Origin: Streptomyces sp. MMG1533
GTDB taxonomy: Bacteria; Actinomycetota; Actinomycetes; Streptomycetales; Streptomycetaceae
Reading direction: 5' to 3'
Assembly: GCF_001279775.1 (NCBI RefSeq)
Contig: NZ_LGDG01000237.1
Coordinates: 62,001 to 126,000, forward strand
DNA: 64,000 nt
Part shown: in pieces, positions 30,875 to 39,046 of the stretch
Layout of the letters: each line of letters opens with the position of its first letter
How positions within the stretch are numbered: the stretch's first letter is position 1
The notes under the pieces: generated by a model
What the model was told of the DNA's origin: nothing
Seen by the model: only the letters and a program-made list of their open reading frames with translations
The model's database searches: none
Program-made: the position numbers and the translations under genes

Positions 30875-31396
30875 GTGAACCGAGCTCTGCCCGTAGTACG
30901 ACTGCGTGTCCCCACCGACGAGGACGCCGTGGCCTGGCACCGGACCTTCGCCCACCCGGACGTCATGGAGTTCCACGGCGGCAAGGCCGCGGAGCTGTCC
31001 GTCTACGAGGAGCTCACCGCCCGCCAGCGCCGGCACGACGCCGAACGCGGGTACTGCCTGTGGACCGTGCTCGACGAGTCCGGGCAGGTCATCGGCTTCA
31101 CCGGCGCCCAGCCGTGGGAGCGGGACTGGGGGCCGACGGGTGAGATCGAGATCGGCTGGCGGCTCGGGCGCGAGCAGTGGGGCCGGGGATACGCCACCGC
31201 GGCCGCGCAGATGACGCTGGAACGGCTGCGTGCGGCGGGCGTGCCGAGCGTGGTCGCCATGGTCGACGCACGCAACACCCGGTCCGTCGCGATCACCCGG
31301 CGACTGGGCATGCGCCTGGCCGAGGTGTTCCGGACGCCGACGCCGGAGCGGGAAGGGCACTGCTACCGGCTCGACCTGACGACAGCCGAGGGATAA
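30875..31396 (+). CDS. GNAT N-acetyltransferase
   Basis: A 173-residue RimJ/RimL-like acetyltransferase. 'EIGWRLGREQWGRGYATAAA' is the acetyl-CoA-binding motif A (R/Q-x-x-G-x-G/A) and 'NTRSVAITRRLGMRLAEVF' motif B. The substrate is not predictable; close relatives acetylate small molecules or protein N-termini. GTG 30875 is chosen because AAGGG lies 8 bases upstream; TTG 30848 is an alternative. It is divergent from the MenJ-like gene. Its stop codon lies inside a short tandem repeat. Confidence 0.85.
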   Translation: MNRALPVVRLRVPTDEDAVAWHRTFAHPDVMEFHGGKAAELSVYEELTARQRRHDAERGYCLWTVLDESGQVIGFTGAQPWERDWGPTGEIEIGWRLGREQWGRGYATAAAQMTLERLRAAGVPSVVAMVDARNTRSVAITRRLGMRLAEVFRTPTPEREGHCYRLDLTTAEG

Positions 31397-31436
31397 ACCG
31401 AGAGACAAACCGAGAGATAACCGAGAGTAACCGACT
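31392..31436. repeat. 11/12-bp repeat starting at the acetyltransferase stop codon
   Basis: Four copies of 'ataaaccgagag'-like units. The first copy contains the TAA stop of the acetyltransferase gene (31394-31396). Confidence 0.75.
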
Positions 31437-31513
31437 GTCACAGAAAGACACTTGGCGCTTCCGGGTGATGTGCGACCGGGGTTACCCTGCCAGTACCACT
31501 GGGGGTGACATCT

Positions 31514-31867
31514 GTGCGAATAACACCCAAATCGCCCGAGGTGCGAGTGCCGAAGTTGGTCGGTCTGATGGCCGTGGACGCACGCGAGGCGGCCGAGTCG
31601 GGCGGCGTGCTGCTCGCCGCTCCCGACCGACCCGACTTCCGTCGCACGGTCGTGGAGTACGTCGTACGGCAGTACCCACCACCCGGCGTCGAGGTGCCTC
31701 GCGGGACCGTGGTGACCGTGTGGTTCGAGTTCGGTGAGGGGGAGGGCGGCGGAGGCTCGGGCGTGCACGAACCGCGCCTGCCGCGTCCGGGCGGAGGCGG
31801 CCTGCAGCGCGAGCTCGACGAACCGGGAGACCCCTACGCCGTGGCCGGGTTCAGCTCGCCTTACTGA
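31514..31867 (+). CDS. small PASTA-domain protein
   Basis: A 117-residue protein with one PASTA-like module near the N-terminus ('VPKLVGLMAVDAREAAESGG ... EVPRGTVVTVWFEFG'). PASTA units usually bind peptidoglycan or beta-lactams outside the cell, but no signal peptide or membrane helix is present here, so its location is unclear. The tail is Gly/Pro-rich. GTG 31514 is chosen because GGGGGTG lies 6 bases upstream; GTG 31505 in the same frame is an alternative. The last codons and the stop form the first unit of the 16-bp array that follows. Confidence 0.75.
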   Translation: MRITPKSPEVRVPKLVGLMAVDAREAAESGGVLLAAPDRPDFRRTVVEYVVRQYPPPGVEVPRGTVVTVWFEFGEGEGGGGSGVHEPRLPRPGGGGLQRELDEPGDPYAVAGFSSPY

Positions 31868-32040
31868 CCGCTCGGCTCACTGACCGCTCGCCTTACTGAC
31901 CGCTCGCCTTACTGACCGCTCGCCTTACTGACCGCTCGCCTTACTGACCGCTCGGCTCACTGACCGCTCGGCTCACCGACCGCTCGGCTCACCGACCGCT
32001 CGGCTCACCGACCGCTCGCCCTACTGACCGCTCGCTTTGA
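31865..32040. repeat. 11-copy 16-bp minisatellite between convergent genes
   Basis: The unit 'tgaccgctcgccttac' (variants ggctcac) starts at 31865 and recurs every 16 bp (31881, 31897 ... 32025). The first unit contains the PASTA-gene stop and the last encodes the final residues and stop region of MenG on the other strand. Confidence 0.93.
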
Positions 32041-32722
32041 AGCCCCGGTGCAGGGCCACGATCCCGCCGGTCAGGTTCCGCCAGGCCACCTTCGACCAGC
32101 CGGCCTTCTGGAGGCGCTCGGCCAGCGCGGGCTGGTCGGGCCAGGCGCGGATGGACTCGGCGAGGTAGACGTAGGCGTCGGGGTTGGACGACACCGCGCG
32201 GGCGACCGGCGGCAGGGCGCGCATCAGGTACTCGGTGTAGGCGGTCCGGAAGGGTGCCCAGGTCGGGTGCGAGAACTCGCAGATCACGACCCGGCCGCCG
32301 GGCTTGGTCACCCGGTACATCTCCCGCAGGGCCGTGTCGGTGTCCTGCACGTTGCGCAGCCCGAAGGAGATGGTGACGGCGTCGAAGGTGTCGTCCTTGA
32401 AGGGCAGCTTCGTCGCGTCGCCCGCGGTGAACGGCAGCCAGGTGTGCTTCCGCTTGCCGACCTGGAGCATGCCGAGGGAGAAGTCGCAGGGGACGACGTA
32501 GGCGCCGGTGCGGGCGAAGGGCAGCGAGGACGTGGCCGTACCGGCGGCCAGGTCCAGGACCTTCTGCGCGGGGCGGGCGTCGACGGCCCTGGCGACCTCC
32601 TTGCGCCACACCCGGTCCTGGCCGAGCGAGAGCACGTCGTTCGTCAGGTCGTACCGTTCCGCCACGTCGTCGAACATCGAGGCGACTTCGTGCGGCTGCT
32701 TGTTCAGGGAAGCGCGGGTCAC
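32021..32722 (-). CDS. menG: demethylmenaquinone methyltransferase
   Basis: A 233-residue class-I SAM methyltransferase of the UbiE/MenG family that adds the C2-methyl in the last step of menaquinone synthesis. '[17 protein letters not shown]' binds SAM; '[12 protein letters not shown]', '[14 protein letters not shown]' and 'YEYLMRALP'-like '[14 protein letters not shown]' are family signatures. Start GTG 32720-32722 gives the normal N-terminus ('[17 protein letters not shown]'); a GTG seven codons upstream is possible. The C-terminal four residues and stop lie inside the 16-bp repeat array, so the end of the protein may vary between strains. Confidence 0.93.
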   Translation of the reverse strand: MTRASLNKQPHEVASMFDDVAERYDLTNDVLSLGQDRVWRKEVARAVDARPAQKVLDLAAGTATSSLPFARTGAYVVPCDFSLGMLQVGKRKHTWLPFTAGDATKLPFKDDTFDAVTISFGLRNVQDTDTALREMYRVTKPGGRVVICEFSHPTWAPFRTAYTEYLMRALPPVARAVSSNPDAYVYLAESIRAWPDQPALAERLQKAGWSKVAWRNLTGGIVALHRGFKASGQ

Positions 32723-32766
32723 GGGCCCATTCTTACGCACGGGCCCACCGGACTCGCCGCACGGGT

Positions 32767-34218
32767 TCACGGAAGAAGCCTCGGCTTCTTCTTCGCCGCC
32801 ACGTCCTCCACCCATCCGCACACCAGGACGAACACCGCGATCAGGATCCAGCCGACGCCGAACATGAACCACTGGCTCTCCAGCGGCAGGTACGTCTCGA
32901 AGGCCGGCACCTTCCAGAACTGGTCGATCAGCGGGACGGCCAGGATCAGCGCGATCTCGTGCCAGAGGTAGATCGTCACCGCTCGCGCGTTGAAGACCGT
33001 CACCGCCCTGTCCAGCCGCCGGAACCGGGTCAGCCCGGCGAAGTCGATCCGGAAGCGGGCCTTGGCCCACATCAGGAGCATCACGAAACCGGCCGACCAG
33101 AAGGCCTGCGCGACGGGGATCTCGTCGAGGTCGTACGTGCCGAACTCGGCCTGGTGGCCGAAGGCGTACCAGCCGCCGTACCCCATCGCGGCGAGCGACA
33201 GCACTACCACCACGGCCGGCTGCATCCGCTGCAGCACTCCGTCACGGTGGGCGAAGCCGAGGATCCAGCAGAAGAGGTACGTCGACAGGTCCCACAGGGC
33301 GCTGCCGAACCGGTTGTCCGGGCCCGCCCACCCGAAGGTCAGGACCAGGATCGGCGCGAGGGACAGCAGCAGGATCGGGCCCGGGGCCCTGCGGAAGATC
33401 CACAGGAGAGCCGGGGAGAGCAGGACGAACCAGAGGTACGTCCGCAGGTACCAGAGGATCTCCCAGGCCTGTACGCCCCACTCGTTGCCCGGCGGGTCGC
33501 CGAGCGGGACGATCCAGTAGACGATCTGCCAGCCCGGCATCCAGTCGTGGATCAGCATCGCGAGAACCACGAAGGCTCCCCAGAACCAGAACGGGGGCAG
33601 GAGTCGGCGCAGCCGGCTCTTCACCACCTTGTACGCCGGGCGCTCCAGGGACTTCGCCATCAGCGTGCCGGCCAGGCCGAACATGATCCCCATGGAGGGG
33701 AAGACCATGCCGGCCCAGGCCCAGCCGAAGGTGTGGTACGCGACGACACGGATGAGGGCCAGGGCCCTGAGGGTGTCGAAGTAGCGGTCACGACCGGCGG
33801 GTCGGGGCCGAGGCGGAGGCTTCTCCTCCTCCGCCTCGACGCTTTCGGGCCCGACCCTCCCGGGCTCGCCGTTCTCGGGCCAGACGCTCTCCGGCCAGAC
33901 GCTCTCCGGCCAGACGCTCTCGGACTCCACGACGGCGACAGACTCCGGTGCGACCGGCTCCGGCCCCACCACCGGCATCGTCGCTGTCGCTTCGGCCGCC
34001 TGCGCCTGGCCCTGCCCCTCCCCCTGCCCGTAATCCACGTACTGCTGTGGATACGGCTGCTGCGGATACGGCTGCTGCGGATAGGGCTGCTGTGGATACG
34101 GCTGCTGCCCGTACTGCTGCTGCCCGTACCCCTCGTAGCCGTACGAGGAGGACTGCTCCCCGTACCCGTGGCCGTAACCGCCCTCCGGGTACCCCTGCTG
34201 TTCCTGCCCCCAGCTCAT
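32767..34218 (-). CDS. membrane acyltransferase (acyltransferase-3 type) with YPQQP-repeat N-terminus
   Basis: A 483-residue protein. Residues 1-80 are a low-complexity Tyr/Gly/Gln/Pro region with five 'YPQQP' units, then an acidic linker with three 'WPESV' units. From about residue 135 there is a 10-helix acyltransferase-3 domain starting '[20 protein letters not shown]' with the catalytic His, as in OafA/IcaC-type O-acyltransferases. These move acyl groups to extracellular glycans. Its ATG overlaps the stop of the glycosyltransferase gene by one base (TGATG), so it probably modifies the polymer that enzyme makes. Confidence 0.88.
   Translation of the reverse strand: MSWGQEQQGYPEGGYGHGYGEQSSSYGYEGYGQQQYGQQPYPQQPYPQQPYPQQPYPQQYVDYGQGEGQGQAQAAEATATMPVVGPEPVAPESVAVVESESVWPESVWPESVWPENGEPGRVGPESVEAEEEKPPPRPRPAGRDRYFDTLRALALIRVVAYHTFGWAWAGMVFPSMGIMFGLAGTLMAKSLERPAYKVVKSRLRRLLPPFWFWGAFVVLAMLIHDWMPGWQIVYWIVPLGDPPGNEWGVQAWEILWYLRTYLWFVLLSPALLWIFRRAPGPILLLSLAPILVLTFGWAGPDNRFGSALWDLSTYLFCWILGFAHRDGVLQRMQPAVVVVLSLAAMGYGGWYAFGHQAEFGTYDLDEIPVAQAFWSAGFVMLLMWAKARFRIDFAGLTRFRRLDRAVTVFNARAVTIYLWHEIALILAVPLIDQFWKVPAFETYLPLESQWFMFGVGWILIAVFVLVCGWVEDVAAKKKPRLLP
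34039..34113 (-). repeat. 15-bp coding repeat (YPQQP units)
   Basis: Near-identical 15-bp units encode consecutive Tyr-Pro-Gln-Gln-Pro pentapeptides in the N-terminus of the acyltransferase. Confidence 0.85.
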
Positions 34219-36575
34219 CAGCTCGCCCCCGCCGGGGTGCCGACCTCGCCGGTCCGCTTCAGTTTCTGCCAGCGCAGGCGGCCGCCGGCGAGGGCGGTGA
34301 TGCAGGAGTGGATGAGGACGAGGTACATCATCTGGCGGTAGGCCAGCTGCTGCAGCGGCATCATCAGCAGGTAGCGGTACTTCTCGCGGTCGAGGCGGAA
34401 GGCGTACGCCGCGCAGAACAGCTGGACGCCCAAGACCGCGAGCCATGCCAGCAGCGCCGCCTGGAAGTCGACGAAGATCATCGAGTAGACGGTGAACACG
34501 TCGATGAGCGGGGCGAAGACCGGCGTGACGATCTGGAAGATGACCACCAGCGGCATGCCGACCCGGCCGAAGCGGCCCGAGGGACCCGTGTCCGTAAGGG
34601 ACTTGCGGTGCTTCCAGAGCGCCTGCATCGTGCCGTAGGACCAGCGGTAGCGCTGCGACCACAGCTGCTTCAGGGAACCCGGCGCCTCGGTCCAGGCGCG
34701 CGCGTGCTCCTGGTAGACGACCCGCCAGCCCTCGCGGTGCATGGCGATGGTGATGTCGGTGTCCTCGGCGAGGGTGTCCTCGCTCATGCCGCCCACCTGG
34801 AGGACCGCCTCGCGGCGGAACGCGCCGATCGCGCCGGGGATGGTCGGCATGCAGCGCAGCAGGTCGTACATACGGCGGTCGAGGTTGAAGCCCATCACGT
34901 ACTCGATGTGCTGCCAGGCACCGATGATCGTGTTCCGGTTGCCGACCTTGGCGTTGCCGGCGACCGCGCCCACCTCGGGGTCGGCGAACGGCTGCACGAG
35001 CTGTCGTACGGTGTCCGCCTCGAAGACCGTGTCTCCGTCCATCATCACGACGATGTCGTAACTGGCGCTTCGCACACCGTTGTTGAGAGCGGCCGGCTTG
35101 CCCGCGTTCTCCTGGCGGATGACCCGGACGTTGGACATGCCGAGGGAGTCGGCCGCGGCGCGTGCGATCTCGGAGGTGCCGTCCGTCGAGCCGTCGTCGA
35201 CCACGATGACCTCGATCGGATGGGTGCTCTGCGCCAGCGACTTGAGGGTGTTGGCGATGCACTCCTTCTCGTTGTACGCCGGGACGATCACGCTCACCGG
35301 GCGGGTGACCGGCGCCCCCCAGCTGAACCGGCGTTTGTTGCGCTGCCTGTAGTGGCTGCGGGCGAGGATCAGCATCATGCCGAACCGGCCGATGACCGCC
35401 ACACCCACGACGACCAGTCCGACCGACAGCGTGGGCACGGCCCACTCGGCGACGGCGACGGCCCCGAGGAGGGCCTTGCCCTCGTAGAGGGTCGCGCCGG
35501 TGGCCTCGCGGTGGGCGGCCTGGAGCCGGTCCGCGGCCGAACCCTGGTTCCCCGCCTGCCCGTTCGGCACGCCACCGGGCTGCTCGGAACCGGTCGCCCC
35601 CGAAGCACTCGAAACACCCGACGCTTCGGGAGCTCCCGAAGCTCCCGAGGCGCCCGGCGTCCCGGCGGTCCCGGCCGCCTGCGCGGCGCCCCCGTTCTGC
35701 TGCTCCATGACACCGCTGATGGTGGTGAAGGTGTACCCCTTCGCCTGCATCTTCTCGATGTACGTGGGCAGTGCCTTGATCGTCTGCTCCCGCTCGCCGC
35801 CCGCATCGTGCATCAGCACCGAGGCGCCGTTGTTCCCCGACGGCGTGGCCCACTTGACGATCTTCGAGACGCCCGGCTTCTTCCAGTCGTCGCTGTCGGT
35901 GTCGACGAAGACGCTGGTGTAGCCGTCCGCGCCGAGCGCCTGGTAGACGGGCCAGCTGTAGTTGTCGATGGCGTCCGTCTTGGAGGAGTACGGCGCCCGG
36001 AACAGCGTGGTCGTGATGCCGGCCGCACCCGCGAGCGCCAGCTGCGTCTGCTCCATCTCGCGCCGGATGCGGGCGTCGCTCTGGTAGGAGAGGTCGACGT
36101 GGGTGAAGGTGTGGATGCCCACCTCGTTGCCCTGCTCGACCATGTCCTGCACGATGCCCGGGTAGCGCGAGACCATCGAGCCGACCACGAAGAACGTGGC
36201 GGGGATGTCGTACTCCTCCAGGATCTTCAGGACCTGGGGCGTGTACGTCGGGTTCGGGCCGTCGTCGAAGGTGAGCGCGATCGTCTTGTCCGGCACGTCC
36301 AGCGTGGTGGCCTGTCCGCCCCGGAAGCTGACGATCGGCCCGCCGTTGAGGATCTTGTCGGGCACCTTGCTGGCGCTGGCCCCGTCGCGCACGCGCTGGT
36401 CGCCGCCGACCTCGGCACGCAGATAGCCGTCGAGCAGCATGATGCTGGTCAGTGCGAGCAGGAGCAGCAGGGCGAGAATGACCCGCGGTTTCTGCAGTGC
36501 CGCGGCCTTGCCCGCCGCCCGTTCGATCCGGGAGGGGGCACGCCGGCGGCGGCGTGAGGGCGTCGGTGAAGTCAT
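34218..36575 (-). CDS. bifunctional polysaccharide deacetylase / family 2 glycosyltransferase
   Basis: A 785-residue fused enzyme similar in build to Streptomyces MatB. After one N-terminal helix (about 32-50) comes an extracellular NodB deacetylase domain: 'ALTFDDGPNP' (metal Asp pair), 'GIHTFTHVDLS' (His-x3-His) and 'RAPYSSKTDA'. A Gly/Ser/Ala linker (about 300-345) and a helix lead to a cytoplasmic GT2 synthase: 'VIVPAYNEKE', 'VVDDGST', 'MMDGDTVF' (DxD), 'LAEDTD' and 'SQRYRWSYG' (QxxRW), with C-terminal membrane helices. It probably polymerises beta-linked GlcNAc and de-N-acetylates the product as it leaves the cell. Coupled with the acyltransferase gene downstream. Confidence 0.93.
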   Translation of the reverse strand: MTSPTPSRRRRRAPSRIERAAGKAAALQKPRVILALLLLLALTSIMLLDGYLRAEVGGDQRVRDGASASKVPDKILNGGPIVSFRGGQATTLDVPDKTIALTFDDGPNPTYTPQVLKILEEYDIPATFFVVGSMVSRYPGIVQDMVEQGNEVGIHTFTHVDLSYQSDARIRREMEQTQLALAGAAGITTTLFRAPYSSKTDAIDNYSWPVYQALGADGYTSVFVDTDSDDWKKPGVSKIVKWATPSGNNGASVLMHDAGGEREQTIKALPTYIEKMQAKGYTFTTISGVMEQQNGGAAQAAGTAGTPGASGASGAPEASGVSSASGATGSEQPGGVPNGQAGNQGSAADRLQAAHREATGATLYEGKALLGAVAVAEWAVPTLSVGLVVVGVAVIGRFGMMLILARSHYRQRNKRRFSWGAPVTRPVSVIVPAYNEKECIANTLKSLAQSTHPIEVIVVDDGSTDGTSEIARAAADSLGMSNVRVIRQENAGKPAALNNGVRSASYDIVVMMDGDTVFEADTVRQLVQPFADPEVGAVAGNAKVGNRNTIIGAWQHIEYVMGFNLDRRMYDLLRCMPTIPGAIGAFRREAVLQVGGMSEDTLAEDTDITIAMHREGWRVVYQEHARAWTEAPGSLKQLWSQRYRWSYGTMQALWKHRKSLTDTGPSGRFGRVGMPLVVIFQIVTPVFAPLIDVFTVYSMIFVDFQAALLAWLAVLGVQLFCAAYAFRLDREKYRYLLMMPLQQLAYRQMMYLVLIHSCITALAGGRLRWQKLKRTGEVGTPAGAS

Positions 36576-36592
36576 GGGTGGCTGCGTCCCCG

Positions 36593-37003
36593 TCAGTTCG
36601 TGGTCGTGGGGGTGGCCGTGGGGGTGGCCGTGCCCGTGGGCAGCGCGGACGGCGTACCGCCGGGCTGTACGGCCCCGTTGCCGAGGCCGCCCTGCGGGGC
36701 GTATCCGGCGGGGCCGTTGCCGCCCTGGCCGCCCGGCCCGGCGCCGTTGCCGCCGCCGGCGAACGGCATCAGCGAGGACGGGGTGATCGAGGTGCCGATG
36801 CCCATGAAGGCCATGCCCAGCACGACGGCGTACCCGAGGCAGACGACACCGACCAGGAGGCCGATCCGGCGCAGCGCCTTGGAGCGGCGTCCGGAGTTGT
36901 CAACGAACACAGGACCCTCGGCGGAGCCGTTGCCGCGTTTGCGGCGGCGACCGCGCACAACGGCGGCGGCAGCGCGGTTTTCGATGGCAGGTTCGGAATG
37001 CAT
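36593..37003 (-). CDS. small single-helix membrane protein, EPS locus
   Basis: A 136-residue protein, first gene of a three-gene operon. A basic cytoplasmic head ('VVRGRRRKRGNGS') is followed by one membrane helix (about 46-70, 'RIGLLVGVVCLGYAVVLGMA') and an outside tail rich in Gly, Asn, Pro and Thr. It lies 17 bp upstream of the fused synthase, in the position where small accessory subunits (IcaD/PgaD-like) occur in PNAG loci, but I see no homology to those. GGGGA directly abuts the ATG, so the true start may differ. Confidence 0.75.
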   Translation of the reverse strand: MHSEPAIENRAAAAVVRGRRRKRGNGSAEGPVFVDNSGRRSKALRRIGLLVGVVCLGYAVVLGMAFMGIGTSITPSSLMPFAGGGNGAGPGGQGGNGPAGYAPQGGLGNGAVQPGGTPSALPTGTATPTATPTTTN

Positions 37004-37310
37004 TCCCCGGATATTAGGGAAGCTTTATGTGGCCTAAACTCAGGCTTCCTTGTGAGAGAACCATGAGAAACACGAAAACCTGTTCATTCCCTGAGAGATT
37101 CCCGGAAAGCCTGCGCAACTCCGAGCGGAGAGAAAGGAGTTGAATGCCCGAATCGCGCGCCCGTTGGGCGCCTTTTGACCACTTGTGCCCATGAAGCGCC
37201 TGTGCGGTCGCTGTCCACCCGAAGCTCAGCTCCGTGTGAGACATTTCCAATCCGGAAACGCGGTTTGTTTCCGTCCTGAGACAGAAATCACGAGAGCGGG
37301 AGCGTGCTCA
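37004..37310. other. divergent promoter region of the EPS operon and GH18-like gene
   Basis: No gene. A 7-bp-arm inverted repeat lies at 37253-37273 and AT-richer segments occur at both sides; the rest shows no recognisable motif. Confidence 0.6.
37253..37273. promoter_or_regulatory. inverted repeat upstream of the GH18-like gene
   Basis: cggaaac-n7-gtttccg, perfect 7-bp arms, 38 bp before the ATG of the secreted GH18-like gene. It is a candidate regulator site; the regulator is unknown. Confidence 0.5.
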
Positions 37311-38339
37311 ATGCGGAGTTTCCTGAAGCCGGCGGCCGGGCTCACCTGCCTGTTTGCCCTGGCCACCGCGGGGTGCTCCGCGGAATCCGACGACACCTCG
37401 GACGCGGCGCCCACCGCGCCGCAACAGTCGAGCGCGTCCCCCGCGGAGGAGGCCGCGTCGACGACCGCGTACGCCCCTTACGTGAGTGGCACGACCGCGT
37501 CCGACAACGACTCGGCGGGCTCCCCCACGGCGTACAACCTGGCCTTCGTGATCTCCGACAAAAGCGCCTGCAAGCCGAAGTGGAACGAGGGGTATGCCAT
37601 CGGCGACTCGTCGGTGAAATCCCGGATATCGCAGCTCAAGGAGGACGGCGCCACGGTCCGCGTCTCCTTCGGCGGCGCCTCCGGCGACGAGCTGGCGGCG
37701 ACCTGCGACAGCGCGTCCGAACTGGCCGAGGCGTACGGCAAGGCCCTGGACGCGGCCGGCTCCACGCAGGCCGACTTCGACATCGAGGGCGACGAACTCA
37801 CCGACTCCGACACGGTTGCCCTGCGCTCCGAGGCGATCGCGCTGCTGCAGAAGGAACGCAGCGACCTCAGTGTCTCCTTCACGCTCCCGGTCATGCCCTC
37901 CGGCCTCGACCTCGACAGCCTCGCCCTCCTGGACTCCGCCAACGAGCACGACGTACAGGTCTCCACCGTCAACCTCATGACGATGAACTACGGCGAGTCG
38001 TACGACGGCGACATGGGCGACTATGCGCTCACCTCCGCGAAGGCCGCCCATGGCCAGCTCAAGGACGTGTTCGGTCTTCCGGACGCGGCCGCCTGGCAGG
38101 GCATGGCACTGACCTCGATGATCGGTGTCAACGACGTGGCCAACGAGACGTTCACGCTCTCCGACGCGGCCCAGGTACGGACGTTCGCGGAGGAGAAGGA
38201 GATCGCGTGGGTGTCGATGTGGTCGGCCGCCCGCGACCAGAGTTGCGAGGAGGGCAGCTCCGGGGAGGACGACGCGGCGACCGACTGCAGTGGGGTGGAG
38301 CAGAGTTCGGGGGCGTTCGCGGAGGCGTTCACGGGCTGA
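37311..38339 (+). CDS. secreted GH18 chitinase-like lipoprotein
   Basis: A 342-residue exported protein. Signal peptide with Cys near residue 21 in 'LATAGCSAESDD', a plausible though non-ideal lipobox, then a Thr/Ser/Ala-rich linker. The body is a small GH18 barrel: 'VRVSFGGASGDELA' is the substrate-loop strand and 'ADFDIEGDEL' matches the D-x-D-x-E catalytic motif, keeping the acid Glu; 'VNLMTMNYG' and 'AWVSMWSAARD' are later barrel strands. It probably hydrolyses GlcNAc-containing glycans or binds them. ATG 37311 is set by GGGAG 8 bases upstream. It is divergent from the glycan-synthase operon. Confidence 0.85.
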   Translation: MRSFLKPAAGLTCLFALATAGCSAESDDTSDAAPTAPQQSSASPAEEAASTTAYAPYVSGTTASDNDSAGSPTAYNLAFVISDKSACKPKWNEGYAIGDSSVKSRISQLKEDGATVRVSFGGASGDELAATCDSASELAEAYGKALDAAGSTQADFDIEGDELTDSDTVALRSEAIALLQKERSDLSVSFTLPVMPSGLDLDSLALLDSANEHDVQVSTVNLMTMNYGESYDGDMGDYALTSAKAAHGQLKDVFGLPDAAAWQGMALTSMIGVNDVANETFTLSDAAQVRTFAEEKEIAWVSMWSAARDQSCEEGSSGEDDAATDCSGVEQSSGAFAEAFTG

Positions 38340-38370
38340 GCCCGGCCGGCGGGGCCGGAACACCGACCGG

Positions 38371-39039
38371 CTAGCGGCGCCGATGCACCAGGCGTCCCTT
38401 GAGGACCGTCGCCACGCAGCTCACGGCTCCGCGTTTCACGAGCGTGGCCTCGTCGGGGACGTCGAACACGGCGAACGTCGCGTCGGCGCCGTCGGTGCGG
38501 CCGACGCCGTCCGCACCGGCCGGCGGAAGCGGCAGCAGGATCGCCTCCGCCAAACTCCGCCCGGCCAGCGGGTCGAACGTCGGCGGGCCCGGTGGATCTG
38601 CGAACCGCTCCTCGGCCGTCAGCCCCGCCCGGTACACGGCGTCGACGACGGCGGGCCGCCACAGACTCCCCGCCACGGCGACGGTCCCGTGGGCGAGCAT
38701 CCGCTGCACTCCGCGCCGCGCGCTCGCACCCCACCGCGCGTCGGTCATGGGGAGCGCCGCGAGGGCCGCGCCGGTGAGCGGCTCGGTACCCAGTTCGCCG
38801 GCCTCGCGCGGATCCGGATGGTAGGCCCGCTCCAGGAGTTCGGGCCCGTGGACATTCACCAGGCCGGGCGTCAGCAGCCCCGGCCAGCGCCGCACGCGAG
38901 CTGTCGGACGCGCGGCGGCCAGCTCCTCGTACCGCCCGACGGCCGCGATCTCCCGACCGTCGACGAGCACCGCCCCACCGGGCACGGGCTGCCGCCGATC
39001 CCCCGGGATCAGGAGGTCGGCGGCGTGAATCGTCAGCAC
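38371..39039 (-). CDS. barrel-less amidohydrolase-like protein next to mqnC
   Basis: A 222-residue protein that keeps the N-terminal beta-sandwich of COG0402 amidohydrolases ('GGAVLVDGREIAAVGRYEEL', 'GLLTPGLVNVHGPELL') and the closing C-terminal part ('ATFAVFDVP', 'VSCVATVLKGRLVHRR'), but lacks most of the metal-binding barrel. The expected His-x-His after 'PGLVN' reads 'VHG', so it cannot be a normal hydrolase. It starts 7 bp after mqnC with a GTG and weak ribosome site. COG0402 enzymes act as aminodeoxyfutalosine deaminases in some bacteria, so it may be a decayed or repurposed relative with a structural role. Confidence 0.75.
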   Translation of the reverse strand: MLTIHAADLLIPGDRRQPVPGGAVLVDGREIAAVGRYEELAAARPTARVRRWPGLLTPGLVNVHGPELLERAYHPDPREAGELGTEPLTGAALAALPMTDARWGASARRGVQRMLAHGTVAVAGSLWRPAVVDAVYRAGLTAEERFADPPGPPTFDPLAGRSLAEAILLPLPPAGADGVGRTDGADATFAVFDVPDEATLVKRGAVSCVATVLKGRLVHRRR

Positions 39040-39046
39040 GGCAGGC

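Noticed and set aside
37140..37310. In-frame upstream extension of the GH18-like gene
   Set aside because: The extension lacks a ribosome site and would bury the signal peptide; GGGAG before ATG 37311 decides the start.
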